The notes beneath the pieces are model-generated. The model searched no databases. It saw only the letters and a program-made list of their open reading frames with translations, and was not told the origin of the DNA. The position numbers were made by a program, and so were the translations under genes. A stretch of DNA of 10,465 nt. Source: Trebonia sp. GTDB taxonomy: Bacteria > Actinomycetota > Actinomycetes > Streptosporangiales > Streptosporangiaceae. The DNA lies in assembly GCA_030038035.1 (NCBI GenBank), contig JASHPP010000638.1, positions 1 to 10,465 on the forward strand, written 5' to 3'. Below, one piece after another: positions 1 to 5,473 of the stretch; within the stretch, counting starts at the first letter, position 1, and every line of letters begins with the position of its first letter.

Positions 1-340
1 CGGGCGGGATGACGACGAGGCCGGCCCGGGCGAAGAGGGAAAGGCCCCGGCAGGGGCGCCGCACATCCTGGCGGTCCGCACCCTCGGCGAGCGCCTCACC
101 TGGCTGCGCGCCATTGCCTCCCGCCGCAAGGGCCACGTCACCGGCGGTATCCCCGCCAGGTTCAGGGGCGTCCTGGTCACCGACGGGTACAAGGCCTGCC
201 AGGGGCTTCTCTCCCGGATCGCCGGGATCCGGCAGTGCTGCCAGCACGTCATCCGCCGCTGCCGCGCAGCGCTGAGGCCCGGCCCCGGCAGCCTGCAATC
301 CTGGGCCGCCGACGTCATCACGGTCCTGCGCGAGGCGCAC
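1..340 (+). pseudogene. IS66-family transposase fragment
   Basis: The frame that begins at base 2 is open from the left edge and reads as the central part of an IS66-family DDE transposase. Recognisable stretches are HILAVRT, LTWLRAIASRRK, the GVLVTDGYKA segment that carries a catalytic Asp in this family, QHVIRRCRA and GSLQSWAADVITVLREAH. The match stops abruptly at EAH (338-340). The frame then runs unrelated into the element's end sequence and stops at 398-400. The upstream part lies outside the window. The C-terminal part, which in this family is long and holds the last catalytic residue, is missing, so the product cannot be an active transposase. The family call rests on remembered IS66 proteins of actinobacteria and not on a search. 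Confidence 0.8.
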
Positions 341-395
341 CCTCCCCGAGCACCGCAGTCATATCGGCACGCAGCCAAAAGGGCTGAATGCTTAC
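341..395 (+). mobile_element. IS66-type right end with terminal inverted repeat
   Basis: Read on the minus strand from base 395 inward, the sequence begins GTAAGCATTCAGCCC. IS66-family elements start their terminal inverted repeats with GTAA/GTAAGC. The position fits exactly: base 396 is where the interrupted PIN gene resumes. Bases 396-403 (GATGAACC) are therefore the candidate 8-bp target duplication. Only about 55 bases separate the end from the transposase break at 340, so the stretch between them has been deleted. The left end of the element is outside the window. Confidence 0.7.
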
Positions 396-455
396 GATGA
401 ACCAGCGCAGGAACACACCGGTATCGACCACGTAAGCGTCAACCACGACCCGCAT
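396..455 (-). pseudogene. PIN-domain toxin (VapC-like), 5' end only, cut by IS66
   Basis: The ATG at 455-453 opens 20 codons that read as the start of a PIN nuclease: a short hydrophobic strand, then YVVDTGVFLRWF, which contains the first catalytic Asp of VapC-type toxins. The next base is the IS66 end. The frame carries on into the element for about 25 foreign residues and stops at 318-320. All later acidic residues of the PIN active site are missing, so this copy cannot be a working nuclease. A GTG at 458-456 is another possible start. The start overlaps the antitoxin gene by 17 bases, as expected for a TA operon. The rest of the toxin gene may lie beyond the left edge, on the other side of the element. 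Confidence 0.75.
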
Positions 456-648
456 CACGGAGTCGCTGGAGCTCCTCATCGACACCAGTGACTCCGTGCA
501 TGCGTTCCCGCACGAGTTCCAGCGTGGCTGCGGCCCGCACCTTGCGCTCGGTGGCCGCATCCCTGCGGATCAGCTCGAGGACTGGGGCAAGCCGCTCCTC
601 AGGCAACTGGTCCACCAGGTGGTGGAGCTCATCCCGCGTGACGCTCAT
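439..648 (-). CDS. Small antitoxin-like protein, partner of the broken PIN toxin
   Basis: This 69-residue, charged and probably all-helical protein begins MSVTRDELHHLVDQLPEERL and continues with LAPVLELIRRD. That opening is typical of small actinobacterial antitoxins encoded directly before a PIN toxin. I know no established family name for it, and I see no clear ribbon-helix-helix or AbrB fold. The toxin start lies inside its last codons, which supports a two-gene TA operon. The ATG at 648 is preceded by a TAAACT box and only six bases, so the mRNA is probably leaderless and this start is well placed. The reading frame is intact although its toxin is disrupted, so it is now an orphan antitoxin. 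Confidence 0.65.
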   Translation of the reverse strand: MSVTRDELHHLVDQLPEERLAPVLELIRRDAATERKVRAAATLELVRERMHGVTGVDEELQRLRDAGRG

Positions 649-654
649 GCGCCG

Positions 655-660
655 AGTTTA
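655..660 (-). promoter_or_regulatory. Putative -10 box of a leaderless promoter for the antitoxin
   Basis: On the minus strand TAAACT fits TANNNT and is followed by CGGCGC and then the ATG at 648. This spacing puts the transcript start at or next to the A of ATG. There is no Shine-Dalgarno sequence. No convincing -35 box is visible. Confidence 0.45.
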
Positions 661-882
661 CGCCGACCACTGCCGGGCGACCGCGACGGCAGCGACGGCG
701 CCAGGCGCGGGGGTTAGCGACCTATCAACAAATGTGCCCGGGAAGACGTCAGGGTGGGTCCCTCCTTCAGGGCAGGCCTTTGACCAGGCACTTCTCACGC
801 GCCAACCGAGGCCGCTTGAACTCGTTCAGGGAACCTCTGTACCGGCTAAGAAGAAGCGTCCGTGAGCGCCGAAACCTGTGGG
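661..882. other. Intergenic stretch without a supported gene
   Basis: Between the antitoxin promoter and the left repeat copy I see no gene with a recognisable product. Open frames cross it on both strands, but none resembles a known protein or has a good ribosome binding site. It may hold decayed mobile-element sequence, which I cannot show. With the repeat copy at 883-961, it makes up the gene-free gap between the antitoxin and the large gene. Confidence 0.4.
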
Positions 883-961
883 GACGGCGGGGAGCACGAC
901 TGGCAGGGGAGTAAGGCCGGTCCGTTCCGAGTGATGGGATGCGGAACCGGACGTGACCGTC
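883..961. repeat. Left copy of an intergenic direct repeat with hairpin
   Basis: This copy aligns along its whole length with 3176-3254 in the same orientation, about four bases in five matching by eye. The last 19 bases (GGAACCGGACGTGACCGTC) are identical. A hairpin is possible: GTCCG plus TTCC at 920-928 pairs with GGAA plus CGGAC at 943-952, with one bulged C. The stem is conserved between copies while the loop differs. The copy lies 33 bases past the stop codon of the 700-codon gene, on its downstream side. It could act as a terminator-like element or be a trace of a repeat family or mobile element. I do not recognise the family. Confidence 0.65.
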
Positions 962-993
962 GCTTTTGCTTGCGGCCGCCGGCCGGCGATCGC

Positions 994-3096
994 CTAGTCC
1001 TGCTCCGGGCCGGGCATGCCGAGTTCGGCGCGCAGCCAGGCGACGTCGATGCCCTTGCTTCCCTGGGAGACGGCCAGGCCCGCCTGGTACTCGAACTGGC
1101 GGAGCAGCGATTCCAGCCGGATGACCTCCACGCCGTCGCCCTTGGCGGCCTGGCGGGGCGTGCGGCCGCCCAGCGCGGGCACCCGCTCGTCCAGCCATGA
1201 TTTCTCCCAGCCCTGCGCGGCTGGCGCGGCGCCCGCGACCGCGGCGGGCGGGCCGGGCCCCCAGGCGAAGTCGAGCGCGGGATCGACCCGCTTCTCGGCG
1301 GTGACCGCCGGGCTGGCGCCGAGCTGGGTGAGGATGCGGACCAGCCGGTCAAGGCGCTCCCGGGAGTTCACCGAGGCCTGGATCACGCCGTCGCCGAGCG
1401 TCAGGTCGCCGCGCACCCAGCGCTGGGGCTTACCTGGCTCGTCGACGGGGTGCTGCCCGCGCGCCCGCACCTCGGCCAGCATCGTGTCGCGCTGCGCGGC
1501 AGGGACCTCCTTGCCCCACCAGACGATCCTGGTGCGGTCGCCGTCGTCTTGCCTGGAGAAGTCGGGGTGCGCCAGCAGCGGTTCGGTCACGTCGCCGGTG
1601 ACCGTGATCGTCGCGTCGATGAGCAGCATGGGCTCATCGTCGGTGTTCCGCAGCTTCGGGGGGGTGGCGCGGTACCGCGTGACGTACACGAACAGCTGCG
1701 TCACGAGCGCCGAGGTCACCTTGCTGGCGAACCGCGCGTACTGCTCCCCCGGGGGCTCCGCGAACTCCCAGCGGACCCCGTAAGGCTCCGCGCGTCCGAA
1801 CCGGATCGGCTGGCGCTCAGGGATCTTATCGCGCGGCACGCCCGCCATCGCCTGGGCGAGGATGCTGACCGCCTGCTCCGCGTATTCCGCGACCGCGTCG
1901 CCTTCGGCCGGGCTGAGCCTGACCCCGGTGCCGCTGGCGCGCCAGACCCCGTCGACCGGCCCCAGCGAGCCTAGCCATACGGTCCACGGCGGCGCGCCGT
2001 CAAGGACGGCCGCCGGGAACTCGGCGTACCTGCGCGTGCCGGAAACCAGGTCGGTGCACCACACCCCGGGCCTGGCCACCGGATCCGCCAGCTGCCAGAC
2101 TCCGCTGTGCACGTGCTTCTCCCACGCGGACGCCCGGGATGCCAGCGCCGCCGGGGCCGACGGGTCGGCGGCGAACGCCGTCAGCGTGGTCTGCGACGGT
2201 CCTTCCCGCCTGTCCCGCTCGATGAGTTCGCCGAGGTTCTCGTCGCCGTCGTCACGGTCGTCGGCGCCGGTGAGCGCGGCCTCGAACGCGAGGGCGGCGA
2301 ACGCCTCACGGTCGGCGGGCTGCCAGTCCTCGCCGGCCACCGTGGCGAGCTCCTGCCCGACCCGGCTCCTGACGATCTCGCCCCACTTGGTCCGCTCCAG
2401 GTAGCCGTCGATCGCGTCGCGCAGCGCGACGAGGCCGGACCGGTCGGCGAACCGCGCCAGGGCGGCCCGCTCGAGCCCGCCGGGCGCGGTGTCCTCGGCC
2501 TCCTCGTACGCCCGCGCCACCGCCGTGGCGTAGATCCCGGCCGCGTGCTCGTCGTCCGGCTCGTCGCGCAGGTGCGGCTCGATCAGCTCGATCGCCTCGC
2601 CCGGGTGCCCGGTGGCCGCGATCGAGCGGATCACCTCAAGGCGCAGCGCGACGTCGTCTTCGGCGTCCGCCCGGGCGAGCATCGCGGCGGTATGGCGGTG
2701 CTCGGTGTCCTCGTCCCCGGCGGCGTGCGCCGCCGACGCGGCGAAGGCGAGCACGCCCAGACCGGGCAGCGCCGCCGACTCCGGCGGCTCCGTCGGCTCC
2801 GTCGGCTCCGGCGCGCTCGCCAGCAGCAGGAGCCGGGCGGTCTCGGCCAGCTCCCCGGCCGGGACGCCAGCGTCAAGCCGCATCAGCGCGATGGCCCCGG
2901 CGATAGGCGTGTCCGCCATTTCCGCCGCCACCAGCCTCGCCACCTCGGCCGGCTGGGTTCGCGGATCCACCAGCTGCCGGTAATGCTCGGACTGCTGCCT
3001 GTGGCGTTCCACCCTGGCGCGGCGCCGCGACTGCTCCGCGCGCCTCGCATCTGCCTTCGCCCGGTCCAGCTTCTTGCGGCGGCTGCTTTTCGCCAT
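994..3096 (-). CDS. Large uncharacterised protein (700 aa)
   Basis: Function unknown. Residues 1-42 are very basic and probably helical (KSSRRKKLDRAK, RRRARVERHRQQ). Residues about 43-330 look mostly alpha-helical and repeat-like, broken at 95-107 by a Pro/Glu/Thr linker (EPTEPTEPPE). The second half looks mixed alpha/beta, with a PPKLRNTDDEP segment near residue 510. Near the C-terminus is WLDERVPALGGRTPRQAA (about 633-651), a segment I associate with actinobacterial SEC-C-type proteins and with Xre/MbcA-like toxin-binding regions. Only one cysteine is visible, so there is no SEC-C zinc motif. I see no signal peptide, membrane segment, Walker A or nuclease motif. The ATG is supported by a strong Shine-Dalgarno nine bases upstream. 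The gene stands alone between two repeat copies, beside TA and CRISPR genes, so a defence link is possible but only inferred. Confidence 0.85.
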   Translation of the reverse strand: MAKSSRRKKLDRAKADARRAEQSRRRARVERHRQQSEHYRQLVDPRTQPAEVARLVAAEMADTPIAGAIALMRLDAGVPAGELAETARLLLLASAPEPTEPTEPPESAALPGLGVLAFAASAAHAAGDEDTEHRHTAAMLARADAEDDVALRLEVIRSIAATGHPGEAIELIEPHLRDEPDDEHAAGIYATAVARAYEEAEDTAPGGLERAALARFADRSGLVALRDAIDGYLERTKWGEIVRSRVGQELATVAGEDWQPADREAFAALAFEAALTGADDRDDGDENLGELIERDRREGPSQTTLTAFAADPSAPAALASRASAWEKHVHSGVWQLADPVARPGVWCTDLVSGTRRYAEFPAAVLDGAPPWTVWLGSLGPVDGVWRASGTGVRLSPAEGDAVAEYAEQAVSILAQAMAGVPRDKIPERQPIRFGRAEPYGVRWEFAEPPGEQYARFASKVTSALVTQLFVYVTRYRATPPKLRNTDDEPMLLIDATITVTGDVTEPLLAHPDFSRQDDGDRTRIVWWGKEVPAAQRDTMLAEVRARGQHPVDEPGKPQRWVRGDLTLGDGVIQASVNSRERLDRLVRILTQLGASPAVTAEKRVDPALDFAWGPGPPAAVAGAAPAAQGWEKSWLDERVPALGGRTPRQAAKGDGVEVIRLESLLRQFEYQAGLAVSQGSKGIDVAWLRAELGMPGPEQD
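2777..2812. repeat. Four 9-bp tandem units inside the large gene
   Basis: Four near-identical nine-base units (GACTCCGGC, GGCTCCGTC twice, GGCTCCGGC) follow each other in frame and encode the EPTEPTEPPE linker. Because each unit is three codons, a change in copy number would lengthen or shorten the linker without a frameshift. Confidence 0.75.
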
Positions 3097-3105
3097 GACG
3101 ATCGG

Positions 3106-3113
3106 CTCCTTCC
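3106..3113 (-). promoter_or_regulatory. Strong ribosome binding site of the 700-codon gene
   Basis: The minus strand reads GGAAGGAG, then nine bases, then ATG at 3096. This is close to the ideal actinobacterial Shine-Dalgarno and fixes the start codon. A TAGGCT box at 3132-3127 could be the -10 element, but no good -35 is seen. Confidence 0.65.
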
Positions 3114-3175
3114 CGTGCCCGGCAGCAGCCTACCGGGCGGCGCCGCGCGGGGTTGCGTGCTCCGGCGGGCGGGCC

Positions 3176-3254
3176 GAAGGCGGGCAGCAGGACTGGCGGG
3201 AGAGTAAGCCGGTTCCGTTCTGGGGAAAGAATGCGGGAACCGGACGTGACCGTC
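3176..3254. repeat. Right copy of the intergenic direct repeat with hairpin
   Basis: Directly repeated partner of 883-961. CCGGTTCC (3209-3216) pairs perfectly with GGAACCGG (3236-3243), and TTCT (3218-3221) can pair with AGAA (3228-3231) inside the loop. An 11-base palindrome, GTGACCGTCAC (3246-3256), overlaps its end. The copy lies 28 bases past the vapC stop codon and upstream of the 700-codon gene. It could therefore end vapC transcription or influence the next gene. No run of T follows the stem on either strand, so a classical intrinsic terminator is not supported. Confidence 0.65.
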
Positions 3255-3282
3255 ACCTCGGCTGCGGCCGGAACCCGTGCGC

Positions 3283-3684
3283 TTAGTCTCGCGGGGACAC
3301 CGTCGCCAGGCCAGCGTCCCGCGCCGCCTTGATCAGGCGGTCGTCGTAACTGACGATCGCATCGAGGTCCTGGGCGAGGACGCGCGCGGTGGCCAGGTGT
3401 ATCGCGTCCAGTGAGCGCAGCCCGCGGTCGGGCTCGTTCATCGCTCCTTCCACGATGTCCTCATCGATCGCGATGCTAGAGAAGGCGAGCAGCAGGTCCC
3501 GCGCATCAGGAAGCAGCGCGGGCATGGCACGGGTCACGGCCCTGGTGACCTCGATCCGCAGCAGTGCCGAGCTGACCCACTCAGCATCCGCATGCTCGTC
3601 ATAAAAGGCGGCGAAGGCGCGGGAGTGGGTTTCCTGCGCCAGCAGCTTGATCACTGCGGAGGTGTCCGCGTAATACAGGCTCAC
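3283..3684 (-). CDS. vapC: VapC-type toxin, PIN-domain ribonuclease
   Basis: A 133-residue PIN-domain protein, the usual VapC length. The expected acidic centre is complete: D7 in YYADTSAVIKLL, E45 in RIEVTRAV, D93 in SLDAIHLATA, and D114/D115 in VSYDDRL. Family members are Mg-dependent RNases that cut tRNA or rRNA and stop growth until bound by their antitoxin; the target here is unknown. The start is a GTG at 3684 that overlaps the antitoxin stop as GTGA, with GAGG seven bases upstream, so the two are translationally coupled. The stop is followed within 30 bases by a repeat copy. Nothing looks damaged, so the toxin is probably active. The start of the protein resembles the PIN fragment at 396-455 only in the general PIN motif, so they are not obvious duplicates. 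Confidence 0.9.
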   Translation of the reverse strand: MSLYYADTSAVIKLLAQETHSRAFAAFYDEHADAEWVSSALLRIEVTRAVTRAMPALLPDARDLLLAFSSIAIDEDIVEGAMNEPDRGLRSLDAIHLATARVLAQDLDAIVSYDDRLIKAARDAGLATVSPRD

Positions 3685-3977
3685 CAGCTTTCCTCGTCCC
3701 GCAGCGCCGCGAGCGCGTCCGAGAGCCGGTCTGTCCCGTCACCAGGCCGCATGCGGGGCCGGTACCCGGGCCGCCGGGCCAGGGTCGCACGGCCCGATGC
3801 GACCAGCCGGGCCAGTACCGGCGCGGGCTGGCGGTCTCCTACCGGAACTATCCGCGCTATGAGCCGACCGTGTTCGGTCACATCGATCGTCTCCCCGTGC
3901 CGTACCCGCGCCAGCACCTCGCTCGTGTGGTGCCGCAAGTCCCGCAGGCCCACGGCGTGCGCGTCCGAAGCCGTCAT
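3681..3977 (-). CDS. vapB: Phd/YefM-family antitoxin (VapB partner)
   Basis: A 98-residue antitoxin. Residues 9-45 (GLRDLRHHTSEVLARVRHG, then DVTEHGRLIARIVPV) match the Phd/YefM DNA-binding and dimerisation pattern. The charged C-terminal part, ending LAALRDEESW, would wrap and inhibit the PIN toxin. Antitoxins of this kind also repress their own operon. The sequence just upstream carries two overlapping palindromes suited to that. The ATG at 3977 lies six bases after a TACAAT box, so translation is probably leaderless. The gene starts 56 bases after csb2 on the same strand, so read-through from the cas operon is possible as a second source of transcript. Confidence 0.88.
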   Translation of the reverse strand: MTASDAHAVGLRDLRHHTSEVLARVRHGETIDVTEHGRLIARIVPVGDRQPAPVLARLVASGRATLARRPGYRPRMRPGDGTDRLSDALAALRDEESW

Positions 3978-3983
3978 GCCGTC

Positions 3984-3989
3984 ATTGTA
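3984..3989 (-). promoter_or_regulatory. Putative -10 box of a leaderless vapBC promoter
   Basis: The minus strand reads TACAAT, then GACGGC, then the vapB ATG at 3977. The box lies in a short AT-rich patch in otherwise very GC-rich DNA. Spacing predicts a transcript that begins at or beside the start codon. No clear -35 box is present at the usual distance. Confidence 0.55.
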
Positions 3990-4001
3990 TTACAAATTTG
4001 T
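3985..4001. promoter_or_regulatory. Overlapping palindromes, probable VapB operator
   Basis: ACAAATTTGT (3992-4001) is a perfect 10-base palindrome, and TTGTA-T-TACAA (3985-3995) is a second one overlapping both it and the -10 box. Antitoxins of the Phd/VapB type bind such sites to repress their own operon. The location inside the promoter fits that role. Binding itself is inferred. Confidence 0.5.
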
Positions 4002-4033
4002 GGCAACAAAACAGGCGCGTCTGCACGGATGAC

Positions 4034-5473
4034 TCACGTTTCCGGCGCGAAGAGACCGAAGCCGAAGTGGCTGAGCTGGCCGAGCAGCAGCGGGCCGTCA
4101 ACGGGCGAGGCGAACGCCAGGACCAGCCCCACACCGGGCCGGGACTCCCCGAGCCGCTCCCGGGTCCGGTACCTGCGGAACTGGTTCACCGTGCGGGCGG
4201 TCATCTCGGGCGCCAGCTCGACGTGGCTGAGCACGGCATCGGCCCGGCCGCGGTAGCTCAGCTCGGCGGCCACGTCGCCCGCCAGGTGCTCGGTCACCGT
4301 CTCACGCCCCGCGTGCTGGTGCCGGACGGGCAGGTACGGCGTCACCGACCGCCAGCGCTTAGCCGCGGGCCCGCACAGCCCAGGGGCCACCTCCCCGATC
4401 GGCCCGGCCGCCTGGAACAGCAGCTCGACCTTCGGGAACCCACGCAGCTCATACCCATCCTCGCCGCCCCGCTGCCCGGACATCGAGCGCAGGTGCAGGA
4501 CCGACCGCACCTCTTCCGCCCGCACGCCGCCGGGAATCCAGATCACCAGATTCCGAACGGTCCCGGCCGTCTCCCCCGGCCCGGCTACTGGGATCCAGTG
4601 GGCGTGCCGGTGATCGGTCGCCGACCCGCGAGTCCCCATGATCTGCTGGCGGCGCCCGTCCGCGACCCCGGCCCGCTCCAGCAGGTTGCCAACCTGCCAG
4701 TGCGCCTCGTCGGCGAGCAGCACCCCGTGGGTGAGCATGAGCGGCGCGCGGCCCACGACGGCGAACCGGATCGCGGTGACGTTCGCCGGTTCGCCGGCCG
4801 GCCTGTGCCGTGGCCGCGGCGCGGGGTCGCCCGCCGCGTAGCTGACCCACCTGGTGCCGGGCGGTACCGTGCGGCGCTGTCTGCGGATGCCGTCCGTGGT
4901 CGCTTCGAGCGCCGGCCGGCTGACCGGGCGGGTCGCGGCGAGCAGCCGCGTCCGGTTCGGCCCGCTCGTCACGTCGGCGCGCCACCAGGTTTCGTCCAGC
5001 ACTGGGTCGTCCTCAACCAGCCGCGCTTCGCACACGGACTCCGCGCGGCCCAGGTACGGCAGCAGCTCGGCTAGCTTGGCGAGCGCCTGGCGCTGTTCTG
5101 CTTCCAGGGCCGTGTCCCAGCGGACGAGCAGCTCGGCGGTCGGCGGGACGGCGAGAAAGGGGTCCAGGGTCAGGGCCGTGCCGCCCGGCTCTCCCTTCTG
5201 GTGATCCAGCCCGGGCAGGTAGTGCCGCGTGTGCCCGGCGCGGGCCGGCGGTGTCAGGTAGGACGGCGGGTCGCCCAGCGCGTGAAGCAGCGCGTCCATG
5301 GCGGATTCCGGCAGGTCCGGCCAGCGGGTATGCCAGGTGGCGACCAGGGCGCGCAGGATCCGCCAGGGCGAGGGCGGCCATTCGGTCGCTCCCTCGTTGA
5401 CAGCCCGGTCCCACGGGTTGGCGTGGTACCTGCCGAGCGGGAACCGGAGCGCAAGCGTGGTAGCCACGGTCAC
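4034..5473 (-). CDS. csb2: Csb2, type I-G Cas5/Cas6 fusion (GSU0054 family)
   Basis: A 479-residue Csb2. In type I-G systems this protein joins Cas5 and Cas6 roles: it cuts the pre-crRNA at the repeats and stays bound to the crRNA in the effector. The N-terminal Cas5-like part shows LRFPLGRYHANPW (9-21) and NEGATEWPPSPWR (26-38), a family signature. A middle segment holds DHRHAHWIP. The C-terminal RAMP part ends with a glycine-rich loop, GPLLLGQLSHFGFGLF (460-475). The start is taken as the GTG at 5473, whose GTGA overlaps the csb1 stop, with GAAGG just upstream. A longer frame up to 5638 exists but lies inside csb1 and is not family-like. Last gene of the cas operon. Confidence 0.92.
   Translation of the reverse strand: MTVATTLALRFPLGRYHANPWDRAVNEGATEWPPSPWRILRALVATWHTRWPDLPESAMDALLHALGDPPSYLTPPARAGHTRHYLPGLDHQKGEPGGTALTLDPFLAVPPTAELLVRWDTALEAEQRQALAKLAELLPYLGRAESVCEARLVEDDPVLDETWWRADVTSGPNRTRLLAATRPVSRPALEATTDGIRRQRRTVPPGTRWVSYAAGDPAPRPRHRPAGEPANVTAIRFAVVGRAPLMLTHGVLLADEAHWQVGNLLERAGVADGRRQQIMGTRGSATDHRHAHWIPVAGPGETAGTVRNLVIWIPGGVRAEEVRSVLHLRSMSGQRGGEDGYELRGFPKVELLFQAAGPIGEVAPGLCGPAAKRWRSVTPYLPVRHQHAGRETVTEHLAGDVAAELSYRGRADAVLSHVELAPEMTARTVNQFRRYRTRERLGESRPGVGLVLAFASPVDGPLLLGQLSHFGFGLFAPET

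Noticed and set aside
488..865. Plus-strand frame of 125 codons ending in SVPAKKKRP
   Set aside because: It begins inside the antitoxin gene on the opposite strand, has no ribosome binding site and matches nothing I know. It could be decayed mobile-element sequence but cannot be supported.
720..970. Possible TnpB-type guide RNA or group II intron remnant
   Set aside because: Some segments suggest a structured mobile-element end, but no tnpB, reverse transcriptase or intron domain V could be identified nearby.
2107..3207. Long plus-strand open frame of 366 codons opposite the large gene
   Set aside because: It is Arg/Gly/Leu-rich with no recognisable motif, lies antisense to a gene with a strong ribosome binding site, and is what GC-rich coding DNA produces on its other strand.
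883..3254. The two repeats as parts of a CRISPR array
   Set aside because: There are only two copies, about 2.3 kb apart, diverged and longer than CRISPR repeats, with a whole gene between them. No series of short repeats with unique spacers was seen anywhere in the window.
3998..5074. Plus-strand open frame of 358 codons opposite csb2
   Set aside because: csb2 is firmly recognised on the minus strand; this frame is Pro/Arg-rich with no family resemblance.
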